Part shown: piece by piece, positions 1 through 12,597 of the stretch
Numbering within the stretch: the first letter of the stretch is position 1
Layout of the letters: every line of letters starts with the position of its first letter
From: Rhynchospora pubera
Taxonomy: Eukaryota; Streptophyta; Magnoliopsida; Poales; Cyperaceae
DNA length: 64,000 nt
Assembly (NCBI GenBank): GCA_028095005.1
Contig: JAMFTS010000058.1
Location: 1 to 64,000, forward strand
Direction of reading: 5' to 3'
Position numbers and translations under genes: made by a program
The notes under the pieces: model-generated
The model's database searches: none
What the model was told of the DNA's origin: nothing
The model's input: the letters and a program-made list of their open reading frames with translations, nothing else

Positions 1-1060
1 TAAATATGTCAGAGATTTTTTCTAAATTTGAGGCTAAATTCACTGGCCGGGTTTATACCATAAGATTCGTTGTGCAGTTGAGCTGGTCCGAAGCATTGAA
101 CCTTTAATAAAACAATACTATCTTATCCCTCCGATTATTGGAGACCAATATTGGATCTCCGCCTAATTCTCTACAATTTGAGAGGATTCTGATCCGCCAC
201 TTGTTTATGGGGAATCTGAGAGTGATAATTAAAAATAATAAGGTTATTGTAGGCCTACAACAATTTAAGGTTATTTTTAAAAATAATAAGCGTTATGTTT
301 GTTTTAGCATATTACAAACTAGATATATAAGCCATATGTGTATGAGTTTTTTTTTTTTTTTGTTGACTATTAGAGATGCCCTCATATGTTAGGAAATAAA
401 ATAAAATAATGCTATGCAATAAAGATATTTATGTTCCTCAATTTATTTTTTTATTAGATAAAAAATTAAAATATTATTTTTTCGTTTAGCGATGGATATC
501 CAAACACATATCAAATCGATTGAACGACACAAACAAGTATATATACACATTAGATCAAGCGTGTAAACCTTTTTTGATCTGCGTATTTCTAAGCAGTAAA
601 GATTGTATTTTAATAATTATATTGTTAACGAAAAAGCGTGTTAATTTATAGCGAAAGGGGACTACTTTAGTCAACAAATGAGAAGAAAAGTACATTATTA
701 GTTAAGTTTCTGACAAGTAATTAATTGTTCAAGTTCTTTGTTCAACTCCTAGCTTTCTATGTTTATGCTTTTCAAGTGCTACTACAAAAGATAATGAAAC
801 ATCTTTTGACCTGATTCAAAAATAAGAATTCATAATTTTTTTTTCTTTTTCGCCGAACTAAAACGAAATATGTGTTTTCTAGAAATATTAAGTTGAATTC
901 GGAAAAATTAAATCGAATCAATTTCATCATATCAAACACTCGGTCAATATTATACTCCGATTTTGTGCATTCTCAAATGCTGATTGTGATCAAAATTTAT
1001 CGAGTACACGACCTTTGGATCCATTAAATCAAACTTATTGCTTATCATTTTCTTATCTAC
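1..1060. other. Intergenic, A+T-rich
   Basis: No gene or clear repeat is recognisable. Open frames here are short and lack splice-site context or family resemblance. The sequence is A/T-rich with homopolymer runs. Confidence 0.6.
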
Positions 1061-1203
1061 GGCTCTGTTTGGATAGGTGTGGGAAGAAAGGAAAAGTATT
1101 AATTGGGAAGTGTGTAACTTTGTGAAAAATTTGGATTGTTTATAATTTTTTTTTCTTCATTCTTCCTTCTTCTTCTTCCTTCTTCCTATATCCAAACGCA
1201 CCC
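1061..1203. mobile_element. MITE with GTTTGGATA termini
   Basis: This 143-bp element has imperfect terminal inverted repeats: GGCTCTGTTTGGATAGG on the left and, read on the opposite strand, GGGTGCGTTTGGATATAGG on the right. The triplet TAC flanks both sides. The interior has no coding potential and ends in a pyrimidine-rich tract. Ends and a 3-bp duplication fit Tourist-like (PIF/Harbinger) MITEs, although TAC is not the usual TWA target. The termini resemble those of the elements at 2954, 16633 and 56338. Confidence 0.6.
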
Positions 1204-2454
1204 TACGATGTGATTTCTAGAGGATCATATGGCTGAAATCATTCAAAATGTCCATGAATAAGTAATATACTTCCATCAAACTGGATACCATTTTTAACTT
1301 GATTGCGCTCAACCTTTTTTATTGTATGTTGTTTAACTTGTAACAGTGTTTCATTGGGATACGTTAGGATAACGTTAATACTTACAAAAGGTACAGTGTA
1401 TTTTGTATTACTATATCTCTAAGATTAGGACAGTTATATCACATAGAAAGGCAAAGTTAACGCAGCGCAAATTTCCTCTACAATCTAACATACATGCTTT
1501 CTTACCGTTGTTTGAAATGCGACACTAGGCCTATTTTCTTTTTTTTAAAAAAAAAGAAAGAAAGAAACGTTCTGTGTTTCTACATGAATACTAGAACTGT
1601 ACGTTATGACTGAATAATATATTTCCATCTAATTGTCAATTGCAAAACATGTAAATAGTTTTGGACGTGTATGGACGTAATTACAGAAGTTCTCGAATCA
1701 AATTTTTATTCAAAATGTACAATAACTTAAAAAATAATAAGACGATCGAAATAAGATTTTTTTGGCACTGATATCAAGACATAACAAAATATCCAATGGT
1801 AATTAAAGCCCCTGTGAATTTAAATTAATACTCTTTTAACACATTGTCTCAAAATTTATTATTAAGATGTAAAAAAGGTTGGAGCTTGTCTTTCAAAAGA
1901 AAAACAAGGTGGCTGCTGATATATGGCAAATTATGCTCACTTAGATTCTTTGGGGCAACATGATTTTAAATCATAAATTCCTATATTAATTTAGATTGTC
2001 AAAGTAAAATTTACTGCAATTGTTTTCTTTCAAATGACTAATTACAAACTAAAAGGCCAAATAGTTTAGCCTTTTCGTTGAACTTCATGATAATACACTA
2101 TTACACTTAGTACATGGGTTAGAGTTTTTTTTGTTTGATACACATATCTAGTACGTACTTATGAAGTTGAGGGCTTAGTACGTGGCATATAAATTTATTT
2201 ATTGTCATGTTCTTAAATTTAATACTTTTGTGTGTTGAGTTATTTATTTATTGTCAGGAATAGCGAACTGAGACTTAGTTGTTAATGTATCAATACACAA
2301 ATTTGGTACCATATATATAGAGGATCAAACGAGATCCTGTCCCGCGCAAGACGGTACAACGCGCACCGTCTCCCATCATCCAATCTAATTTGGACGGTCT
2401 TTATAAAATACCGAATTGATAGACTCGAAAAAATATAACCGAGCGCACCGTCCC
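1204..2454. other. Intergenic, nothing recognised
   Basis: A/T-rich DNA without a supportable gene. Around 2335-2460 there are short GC-rich pieces (CCCGCGCAAGACGGT, GAGCGCACCGTCCC) that look like decayed ends of an inverted-repeat element, but I could not define its borders. Confidence 0.5.
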
Positions 2455-2776
2455 ATACAGGAGGGGAATAGGATTCTATGGAGGATATGGAAGAGGAGGA
2501 ATGAGCACATATTTGATGGGAAAATTCCGAATTTACACAATGCTGTGAGCAAAATCATCGAGGACACTGTGGGATTGGTACAGCTAAAAAGATCATGCTT
2601 TTGGTTACATTTCGAAATTAGAAATTTAGAATAGATAGGTGTGTGTGATTGGCCTGGTTGTCTGACGTTAAATTTAATTTTCTTTTCTCTTTACATGTCC
2701 TGTACATACTTTTCAATTTATTTTAATGAAAATTTTGTAGGCGTGGTCTTTCACCACCCTACCCTAAAAAAAAAAA
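2455..2776 (+). mobile_element. 5'-truncated LINE fragment
   Basis: The plus strand encodes a short peptide with WRIWKRRNEHIFDGK, which resembles the C-terminal W-x-I-W-x-x-R-N-x-x-I-F region of plant non-LTR (LINE) reverse transcriptase proteins. The frame ends near 2634. A non-coding tail follows and finishes in a run of A at 2766-2776. A missing 5' part plus a 3' poly(A) is the usual shape of a dead LINE copy. No target-site duplication was found, so the left border is approximate. It could instead be a fragment of a larger rearranged element. Confidence 0.6.
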
Positions 2777-2953
2777 CTTTAACAACTAAGAACTGATGCC
2801 AAAATAGTAAAAGAAACAAATTAAAAACTAATAATTGATGCTTGTTTCATAATGAGCTCGTACTTAAAAAAAGCCAACAATTCCTTATCTAGTTGTCTTT
2901 TAATAATCTAGCTAGTTTTCAGCCAGATAACATTTGACACCTCTCTTTCTATT

Positions 2954-3110
2954 GGTCCCGTTTGGATCGTTTGGGAATAGAAGGAATAGCTTCTTCTTAG
3001 ACGTAAATTTATTATAAACAATTTAAACTCTTCACAAAATTACACACTTATCAATAATTTCCACCTAAAAATAAGCTATTCCTCTTATTCCTAAGCAATC
3101 CAAACGAGCC
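2954..3110. mobile_element. MITE with CGTTTGGAT termini
   Basis: A 157-bp non-coding element. The left end GGTCCCGTTTGGAT mirrors the right end (GGCTCGTTTGGAT on the other strand). ATT sits on both sides as a possible 3-bp duplication. It belongs with the other GTTTGG-ended elements in this window. The superfamily (PIF/Harbinger) is inferred from the ends and duplication length only. Confidence 0.55.
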
Positions 3111-3245
3111 ATTAGAAATGCACTTTCACAACTAACAAAGATTGCAACAAACGAGAGGATTGCAGAGGAGATACAAGGGAAGTCTCTCATGATCGCATAA
3201 GTCATGAGTTGATCGAGAGAGAGGCTTGGAAGAAAATTCAGATCC

Positions 3246-3414
3246 GCTGCCGCGCGACACAGCGTGTCGCGCGGTACGCTGGCCGTCTGATTAAGATCCA
3301 ATGGACAAGGGAGCCCCGTGCATGTAACCTAGATTGATAGGCCCGTAAAAATTGAACCGTCCGATCAAAATCAGACGGCTCGCAGTGCGCTACACGCTGT
3401 GTCGCGCAACAGCA
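3246..3414. repeat. GC-rich foldback element
   Basis: Two arms of about 46 bp are inverted relative to each other (3246-3292 and 3369-3414), both running from GCTG/CTGCTGTT through GCGCGACACAGCGTGT to CCGTCTGATT. Each arm has its own near-palindrome, GCGCGACAC/GTGTCGCGC. The spacer is about 75 bp and non-coding. The local GC content is far above the surroundings. This looks like a MITE or foldback insertion; no convincing target duplication was found. Confidence 0.6.
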
Positions 3415-3523
3415 GAGTCGGATTGGCTTGGAAGAGGCTTTTAAGATCTTGTCTTTTGTAAACGGCACACAAGAGACGAGACGACGAGGCAGGCAGGCTA
3501 CTGCTACTGTCTACTGAGGCGTG

Positions 3524-3543
3524 CTTCTCTCTCTCTCTCTCTA
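3524..3543. repeat. (CT)n microsatellite
   Basis: Simple CT dinucleotide run. A moderately GC-rich 200-bp stretch surrounds it, but no gene model could be built on either strand. Confidence 0.8.
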
Positions 3544-3746
3544 GCCTCAACCTCAAGGTGCGTGAGCGTGAGAGCGGGAGTCCTTGTTTCTGATTTGTTT
3601 AAAGGAAGCATGCCCCTGCCACGTGGACGCACGTAACGGGTGTGCGCAGAATATTTCCTCAACCACTTTCCCCACATGCCATGAAAAGCATATGGTTCCA
3701 TTTGGACATATGCGGATGCTAATCTTATTCCAGTAACTATGCAGGA

Positions 3747-3863
3747 TTGGATCCTCTCCAACTATTTTATGATAACTATCTAATCCATACTGTTTAATAT
3801 GATATCAAAGCTCCATATTTGTTGAAATTGTCCGAAATTGTAGGTACAATTGAGAGGATCCAA
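3747..3863. mobile_element. Small MITE, TTGGATCCTCTC termini
   Basis: A 117-bp element. The left end TTGGATCCTCTCCAA is matched on the opposite strand by the right end, TTGGATCCTCTCAA. The interior is A/T-rich and non-coding. A related but more diverged pair (GGATCCTCTCCAATGG and CAAATGGAGAGGAACC) bounds about 10171-10312, suggesting a small dispersed family. Confidence 0.5.
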
Positions 3864-5602
3864 ACATATGTGGACTGAAACATACTTAAGTCAAGGTTGT
3901 TAGTTATTTTTGGAGCAAGTGTGATATATAATTTACCAACGAGTGTGGTCAGGTCATATCAGTTCCTTTTTCTGGTCTGATCCGATCTACATGTCGGTCG
4001 ATCGGGTCAAAGTGTTTTGACTTCCTTTATTTCTAAAAATAATTGTGTTTTTATGACGATTCCTTTGTTCTAATAGTAATATACTAATATTAGATTATTT
4101 ATATAATGAAAATTTTAAATTTAAGAATTGTTAAAATTATAGAGGATGAAGACAAACGTCCATCTAATTTATTTCCTTTGACACCAGTAAAAAAAACAAA
4201 AGAAAAGTCAAAACCCAAAAAATTAAAAAGAAATTTTCGTCCTACACTAGGACACGGAAGAATTTTTGTAGTCCAACCATTTGGACCTACGACACATTCC
4301 TTTTTCCCAATTCCAGTAGCAACTTTTTCCTAGATCTAAGTGAAATTTTTATTTTTATTTTATGATTATTATAATTATTATTGTTGTTAATAATATTAAT
4401 GTTGTTGTCTTTTTTTCAGCTTGGATAGATGCTTGTTCTATATATCTCTCATACTATTTTCTAAAAAAAATTTCCTTAGATACCTTTTGTGATACTTCTT
4501 TCTTTGGACTGACTTGGCTTTAATAATGAAAGCATGCAATTAGTACAGTCTTTTTTATTGCTTTCCCTAAAAGAAGAAATTACTGAACTTCGGCATTTAT
4601 TTAACTTTGATGGCTTCATAAATTTTTCAAAAAAAAAAAAATTAACTTTTATAAAAATCTACTCACCTTGTAATTTTGTATTAATATTTTGGATAGACAT
4701 ATTGGCGGAGTGATCAAATTTAAGTATATATAATTATATATTAGTTTTGGCAAGATTTAAATTCCATTCCTTATTAGTCCACATTTGAATATCATTCTTA
4801 GCAAGATTAAAAATTAATCACATTTGTCAACTCAAAATTATTTTGTTCTATTGAGTGTGCACCAACAAACTTTGTACTAAAAAAAAATAGAGAAATTAGA
4901 GTGAAAAGAATGTGAAACGTCTTAACTGGCTAGTGGCTACTGATGGAAACTAAAAAAAAAATAAGATATGTAGAAATTAAGTATGGCGTCGAATAAATTC
5001 TATTCACGAATTAAAAATAATATTGTTAGAACGATATACTAAGAATAAAACTAATTTGCGAGAGTTACTTCACTTTTATGTTCATTCAGAAAGGAACTTT
5101 CAGTGCATGATGTGCAATTGTGCATCGTATCTTGTATTTAATTTCGCTAGAAAAACATAGGTTTACCAGTTTTGGGTTCACTGTTTTTTTTTCAATTACA
5201 ACAATGAATATTGATGCATTGATGCACCGTAAATTATCTCCAAAACATATCCAGAATTTTTTTATTTTCGTGGCCAGTTGCCCACCAGAAGACCACGTAC
5301 GTATTTCCTCTCTAATATCTTGAATAGAGAAAATAAAACAACAAAAAAGAAAAGAGAAAACAGTTCTTCTCATGTGTTCTCTTTAATGTCATGGAGCAGT
5401 AACAATAGATAAATCAATCGGCAGAAAAAAGACAAGTGTGGACTATACAGATCACACATTTAAGAATTGAAAGTACTGGTAAAAATCTTTGAATTAGATA
5501 GTTCAGATCTGTTGAAGAATCAGTGGAGAAACCTTTTTGGTGATAAGACTAACCACTTTGCACTGTGATCCTCCATGTACAATTAAACCTATTCTGAGAA
5601 CA
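3864..5602. other. Intergenic, nothing recognised
   Basis: A/T-rich sequence with many homopolymer runs. Short open frames exist (for example 4106-4333) but show no family resemblance and have biased low-complexity composition. Confidence 0.5.
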
Positions 5603-5705
5603 ACATCAAGCTAGGGTCTATAGTTTGTAATTTCTGTTTGGTTTAATTCAATGCCCAAGGGCTTTAATTTAAAAAAAAAACATCAAGCTAGGGTCTATAG
5701 TTTGT
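5603..5705 (+). mobile_element. 51-bp retroposon tail with 26-bp TSD
   Basis: A perfect 26-bp direct repeat, beginning ACATCAAGCTAGGGTCTA and ending GTTTGT, occurs at 5603-5628 and 5680-5705. Between the copies are 51 bp ending in about ten A residues, preceded by AATGCCCAAGGGCTTTAATTT. A short 3' end with poly(A) tail and long perfect target duplication is the signature of a severely 5'-truncated LINE- or SINE-type insertion. The perfect duplication implies a recent event. The source family is not identified. Confidence 0.8.
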
Positions 5706-8700
5706 GGTTCCTTATGACATTTATGGACAAGCAACATTTCATGTGGTGAGTAAATCTAATGCTTTTTGTGCATTTCATGTGTGTAGTAAAGGTATCTGAG
5801 TTTTGTGCTCTAAAGTCTAAACTCAAGCCAGTATACATACAAATTATATATGCATAATGCACATAGAAACAATGAAATTTTATACATAATTCATTGATAT
5901 CGATTAAATTAATTGAAACTTATTTACAAAGCCATATTTTTAGATTTTTATTAAATTTAGTTCATAGGTAATCGACAACTTGATTCAAAAGATATTGTTG
6001 AACTTATTTAAGTCAATATATATATTATTAATTAATCACAACCCAACTGTTTATCTTAAAAAAAAATCAATGACAGTTGGCAGGTCCTTACTCCTCAGTT
6101 GCTGACTCGCTACAAATGTGAACAGTTAGAAGAGGATGTGGAAAAGAAGGTGAAACTCAGAAATGGCTTCGCTGCCAGCAATAAAACCTACCTACAAATA
6201 GCTAACGTGGTCCAATACAAGCATCCATTAGTATCTCTCTTTCACCCTTTCTCGCTCTAAAATGCTATAGCTAGTTCAGAACAGAGGACACAAGGTGGTA
6301 GAAAGGGACAGTACTGACTCAGACTCTTTGCACCTGGCCTACTACAACTTTTCTTGCTCAAACTTGCCATGATTTATTGATTTATCATTGTGTTGCACAC
6401 CTTCAAAAAAAAAAAAAATCATTGTGTTGTTATTTTGCAAAAAAAAAAAAAAGGAAATATATATCCGCCAGTTACATAAGTTATATTTCAGTATAAAAAG
6501 GAAAGAAAATTGTTAAACACTATCCATGCATGCAATGTACTTCTAGTAAATTTAAACAGAGACACCATACAAAAGATAATTGAACAGATCGACGCAATGT
6601 CTTGTGTTGAGAGATCATTATTCAAACATTCTTAATAATCAAAATTCTATGGAGTACCTTCTTTGATAGTTTTGTAACGCTGAATTGTTTTTTTAGAAAT
6701 AGTAATATACCTTAGTAGATTTATGGATTGACTTTCTTTTAGAAATGTTCATCCTTTGATAGGAAGTTGTGTATTATTTCATAAATGGAATAAAATTGAA
6801 GTGCATCATTTGCTGTTTTGGACTTTTGGTTGATATTAAATGAGTGAGATTAGGATATACTTGTTATATGTATCATAAAGCAAGCCTCCATACCTTATTA
6901 GGTTTCCAAACAAGTTTAATGAGGGGAACTTACCATGAACAAATTTAGGGAAGCCCCATTCAAGCAAAAATAGAAAAGCAAAACCCTAGATCTTGAGAGA
7001 GCAATAACATGTGGTCCAGGATTAATGGTGCATTCTTTGTTGGCTTGTGGTCCATATTACCTTTCCTCTCTGCAATAATAATACTTCTCCATGATCAAAG
7101 AATATGGAACCTTTGTAAACAATCAAGGAATAAATTAGCGTGAAAAATGCATTGAACTTTTATTTATATTATTTTGGGCGGCATCCGCCGCATTTTTTGA
7201 ACTTACGGGACCGTCTGCACGTGATAGTTCTTAGATTGTCGGGACGGTTAAACGTTCTTTTTTATTTGGCATGTTAGTTTTCACAAGAACAATATTTAAA
7301 AAATTTGCATGCTTCTGAATTTCAATTAATTTATCCATCTTGTTTATTTTTGGACTCAGCAAGTTGATCCCTCAAATTCAAGAAAAACAAATCAAAATGG
7401 TTCGTACAGCTGTATTCTTGTCTTACTTTTATGAATTCTTTGTTTAAAATACATGTCTTTTTTCTGGTATATTTTGAGCTGGCCACCAACAGAAAACAGT
7501 TTTATGAACACTATACATTCATTTTTTGTTTCTCATGTGTTGTTAGTGCATGTGTAAACAGTTCTACCATTTAGTGAGTATTCAGTATTAAGATAAACAG
7601 AAAAACTGTGTGTCCCAGTTAAATTGAAAATAAAAATGATAAACCTTGTTATATATATAGTCTGCGTACAAGTTAATACTTGCAGGGTTGTGCCAAACAT
7701 ATTCAATACTTTGAAAACATGAATACATAAGATATAGCTTGCATTTTTTTCCATGGACGCTAACAAGCTTTGAGTGTTGAAAGCTTTCCTAAAGGAACTG
7801 AAAGTAAAATATTCATGCACGACAGCACGGTTACTTCAATCTCTCTGCAGTCAGATATTCATGCATTTGAATTCATCATCCCTTACCAAACTCATATGAA
7901 TTTTTTTTAATTGTCAATTCAATAACGTTACTCAATGTTACTAAAGAGTTAGGAAATCAAATCTCATGTTTCGTGTATCAGATGCATGTTGTTGTCATGA
8001 TAAATGATGATATTAATTAGTTACTGTATACAAAAGTTGTTTGCTCAATTAGATACGTATACACATGCTGTAGCTGGACCTTTTTCTTTGTTCTTCTTTG
8101 GATTGTGATCCTTGCCAGACTGTAAACATTGAATAGTATTCAGTTGTTTTTGGGCTACACATCTCTTTCGCTGCTGTTGTCAGAACTTATTTTTTGTTGT
8201 CAGACCTTATTTATGTGGAAGTGGAAGCATGAGATATTTATACATAGTTGCATAACACTGACATGGAAAACGAAAAGGAGAGAAATGTGCACAATATCAG
8301 GCAGAACTAACTGGAGATTTTGGTATCATAGTCTTGAATTCTCTGTTGCTACGTAGGGACCACCACATGATGTGGTGAATTAATTCATGGGTTCACAATT
8401 TGTGACTTTCTTCAATCTTGATTTGATCAAGAGAAGATATAATGAAATCGGATAGTTCATATATATTTCAATATCTAGTTGGACTGGAGTTCAACTCGAA
8501 TGCAGTGAGCAATATTGATATCAATGTCAATTCTCAAGTTTACAGAATCGTTGGTCTAATATCAAAAGTAAAATATCTTAAATAAGAACCATGGATTTGA
8601 AATCTGGTAAGAGAATCTTTGTGAATATTTAAATTTATAATAAATTGGTAAACTTAATTAATTAACTCCATCTTCTCAGATAAATATTCTTAAATCCTAA

Positions 8701-9097
8701 AGTTTAACGATTAATTGCTTTGGTGGATTGTTAAGATACAAAAATATAACTTAACGATGGATTAAAGGATTCAAAGCAAGTATATATATATTCCCTGTAA
8801 CGACAGTGTTTCAACTTCATCTATATCTGCAAGCACATGACAGCATCATGTATGTATGCTATGAATTATATTTTACATTTGTTCTCGACACCAATGAACA
8901 GGAAATTAGCTTTAATTTATTTTTAACAAGAGATCTGATTATCTGAGTTCAATCTCCAATGTATGAGATAGTATCAGTATTACAGTCGCAATAGGCTTGT
9001 CTATTGATATTTTTATTCTCGGCAGTACGTACCAAAGTAAATAAATTGTGGAATAATTTTTTTCTAATGACTAAATCCAACCCCTTAATAAGGACTA
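5706..9097. other. Intergenic, no gene recognised
   Basis: No supportable gene on either strand. A 300-bp stretch at about 6090-6370 has somewhat higher complexity and may be regulatory or an exon relic, but I cannot assign it. GC-richer scraps at 7176-7250 (GGGCGGCATCCGCCGC, ACGGGACCGTCTGCACG) look like decayed transposon ends. Confidence 0.5.
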
Positions 9098-9416
9098 TAC
9101 CTGTCAATTTCGTACCGTTTCAATATTTCCGTTTCCATTTTCGTTATGTCCAAATGGAACGTTAAACGAGAGGAAATGGGTTTCGTTTTCAGAAACGGAA
9201 TGAAAATGGAACTGAAATTTGTAAACATAAGTGAAATGGAACACTTAAATGAGCTGAAATCGATAGAAAATAAATATGGAACGTTAAAATGAACAGAAAT
9301 CGGTTCCGTTTGATGAAACGGAACGGAAATGAAACAACAATTTCATTCTATAACCAAAACAGAACGAAAACGAACACATGTCTGTTTCCGCTTCCGTATT
9401 CCACATTTGACTGGCC
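9098..9416. mobile_element. Mutator-like MITE, copy 1
   Basis: A 319-bp element rich in CGGAA, CGTTTCC and AAACGG motifs, with ends TACCTGTCAA and TTGACTGGCC that are inverted relatives. It is flanked by TAATAAGGACTA (9086-9097) and TAATAAGGACCTA (9417-9429), identical apart from one base. A target duplication of about ten bases points to the Mutator superfamily rather than hAT (8 bp). A homologous copy in the same orientation lies at 19517-19818, also with a 10-base duplication. Open frames inside are only derivatives of the repeated motifs. Confidence 0.65.
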
Positions 9417-9429
9417 TAATAAGGACCTA

Positions 9430-12396
9430 TAGCAAACCCTCCAACGCCACAATGAAAGGGAAGAGTAATAATTTCAAAAAAAAAAAAGGAACAGTAATAA
9501 AGGATCAACGTCATACCCAAAACATTCTAAAGCTCTCTCCTCTGAACAAAGGAAGCATAAACTTTCGCTATATATAAAGGTCAATATTACATATTTATGA
9601 GCATATATTATAGCAACTTATTATAATAATGCCCATATTTTAGTTACCAAACAAATGTGAATAATTAAAGAATGATTAAACCAAAGCTAAGTGATGTAAA
9701 TAAATTATGAGGTATACAGTCCAGTGACCTCATGTTTATTTTTATTTTTTTGAAAATGCAGTGACCTCATGTTTATGCTATACCGTCTCCAACCTTTATA
9801 TACTACAGTCCAATTTTGATATATAATAGTACGTAGGAGTAGGCAACTAGGCATGCATCGTCTACGTACCAGCACTAGCAGCTCTGAGGGAGACAAAAAT
9901 AAAGGAGCAATTAAAAGAGACCTGAAGAGATTGTTAGTCTCAAGAAACTTATACGCAGGAAGTCGTTCAAATCTCGAGCACTGAGCCAATGCAAAAAGCC
10001 ATGCCATAACTGCATGCTCGCTGCCAGTTTGATAGAAAAATGAAATATAATTCTTAAAAGGAGAAATAATTAAAATTACAAAAAGAAAAGAAAAGATTAG
10101 AACCTGGACCAGCCTATTGCTAGATGTACCTCCTCTGTGCCAAGTTCCGGGTTGGTGCTACGAATATTAGGATCCTCTCCAATGGAATGGTATAATTGGA
10201 TGTTTATTAACGGTTTATTTCACATCAGACGGTTTTCATGTGATCTCTTGGAATATTAATAAAATTATAAAGACGCTATAAAGATCACCGCCGTACAAAT
10301 GGAGAGGAACCTGCAGTGATGGGCTTGTTGCCTTCCAGCGGTGTAAATTCATGATTCCCAGAAGACCCTAGGAGACTTGAAAGGCTGAGGCCTGAAGTCG
10401 ACTTCCATTTCAAACAGTTATTATTTGGTACCTCCATTCGAATTTTTACAAATAAAATATGCTTTGCATTCAAATCATTCCAAAAAATGACCTTGCTAAG
10501 AACACAACTTTAATCAAACTAGGGTCGGACATCGAGCTTCGCTCGATATAATATTTTTAATATAGTTTAAACTTTGATTTTTTTTCCTTGTAAATTTAAA
10601 TTTTGAATATATGTTTATAATAATTTGAAGGTATATTAATAAAAATATTTATACAAATTTGTTTTAAGAAATTAGAAAAACAGTTATAGCAAATAGATTA
10701 GAACAAAGTGTTGTCTTATATAAGTAATCACAAATATCCAATTTTATTCGGTAAACATTTTGTTCATAAAAATTATCCTATTGAGTTTAAATTTGTCACT
10801 ACTTAAAAAAAAAATTGGATTCAAAACCCGTTTTCCCCATTGATTATATAATTTTTGGTGTTCGTGATTGAAAATACTTAAAATCAAACTCATGAAAACT
10901 GTACATGCACTATTGAATATTAAGATATGATATATATCTAATTGCATCTATTATTTGGAACTTTAGTCAGAATTTAATATCCTAAACAGAAAGCCCAATT
11001 CTAAATTAAATGGGTCAATAAACATGTAGAGATTTTTTTTCTCATTAAACTATCCTAAGAGTCAAATGTCTGAAAGATTTTTCGGCTCAAAGTCGTCCGA
11101 TATTGCAGAGGGGATGTGGCTGCATATTTCTATCATGGATCTATTTAATTTCTAGATAAGCTGGTATAAATACTAAACTTTAAGTTTTATTAGGCATAAC
11201 ATCTAATATAACTTTCAGATTCTAAAATAGCAATGGGACTAATAGAAAGTATTGAAACATCATTAATAATAACTCAAGGGAACATAATCAAATTTTTATG
11301 AATAATAGGATAAATCATAAATCATAAAACAATATAAAAGAAAACATCACTAATATATACTTTTAACCATAAAAAAATTAATACTACAAATTATTGTCTC
11401 AGCCATTCTTAGTTATCGAAAAAAAACAAAACGCCTCAATAATCAGGAATTGAAACAAATTTTTATATCTAGTCTAAATAAATAAATAATGCAATACACA
11501 ATAGAATCCCATGCATTGTTCTGACACACTATTTTCCATATCTGAATCCAAGGAGAAGCTCGTTTGTCATCACTGCAAAATAAAAAAAAAATCCAGAAAT
11601 CATTTATAATGGTCATTTAACCTATCTTTATTCCGAATGGTAATTCTATTTCTCTGATTCTTGATCCATGCAAGCAAGGTTGCCTTGCTATTTTATTATC
11701 TTATATTCTTATTATAAAAACTATAATTTGAATAATATTTGTAAAATGTATATATGCTGTCTAATTACTACTTTCCATAACAAAAGGCTAGAATAAAGAA
11801 AGATAAGATATGCACCTCTTCTTTGTGAAAAGAGAGAGGTTCGCTCATGAGCTGAATAAAGAACTCGTACCGGTTATGTATGGCATCTTCCTTCTTTGAG
11901 TTGGCAAAAAATAGATCGAAACCAGTCATCTTCATCTTCATCCTCATAAACCCTGGAAAATGCACAAAGCACAAATCACATGAAAAGTCAAAAAATTAAC
12001 TGTCACATTCTGTTTGCGTTTCAATGAGATTTTTCAAGGTGCTGGTACAAAGAAATTTCATTTGGTACGATTGAGAAGTTATATCCTTAGGTAAGATATC
12101 GCTCATCTGCACAAAGTTGATTATATGACAAACAATTTTACAATCACATTAAATTGAGAAACAATAGAGCATTGAAATTAAAACAAACCAAGATTTAAGT
12201 ACACAATTAAGAATCAAGTAGTCTGGTCATCGTTCATGAGGAGCATTTGTATAAAGAAAGCTCAAGTATATAGTGACATTACTAACAGAAACTCAACTAA
12301 AATAAACATCTTATGATTCTCAATTCAGGTGAAAAATCTTGAATTGAAATAACCATCTTATTATGAAATTATGTATCACATAAAAATTCCAAAAAC
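9430..12396. other. Intergenic, no intact gene
   Basis: A/T-rich with scattered short frames. At 11768-11974 the minus strand is open for 68 codons with ordinary amino-acid composition; it may be another exon relic of the decayed locus ending at 12597, but I do not recognise it. At 10171-10312 GGATCCTCTCC-type ends in opposite orientation suggest another small MITE. Confidence 0.4.
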
Positions 12397-12597
12397 TGCA
12401 ACTACAGTTGTCGATTCGACAGTCTCAGGTGCGATTTGCTCAGTTTCTTCATCAACTTTCTTAAAGCAATCTATGAAGACCTGCTCCCACTCTTTTGTCA
12501 AATCAAAATTAATCTTTTCTGTAGGATAGGCCTTTTGTACTTCATTTAGTTGTTCAGGTACAGTTGTGTAGATTTTGTCACGGCATTAACTTACAAC
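12397..12597 (-). pseudogene. Clade-A PP2C phosphatase exon relic
   Basis: Read on the minus strand from a TTTAG acceptor-like site at 12598, 67 codons resemble the ABI1/HAB1-type (clade A) protein phosphatase 2C catalytic domain. CRDKI sits where these proteins have NYCR(E/D)R(I/M). Then come EWEQVF, DCFKKVDEE and APETVESTTVVA, matching the family's APETVGST(A/S)VVA. The conserved tyrosine just before CRD is replaced by a TAA stop, and the invariant-looking glycine of ETVGST is glutamate. The expected downstream catalytic segments (CGDSRAVL, SRSIGD types) are not found nearby. I infer a dead fragment rather than a working phosphatase; the family call rests on motif resemblance only. Confidence 0.6.
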
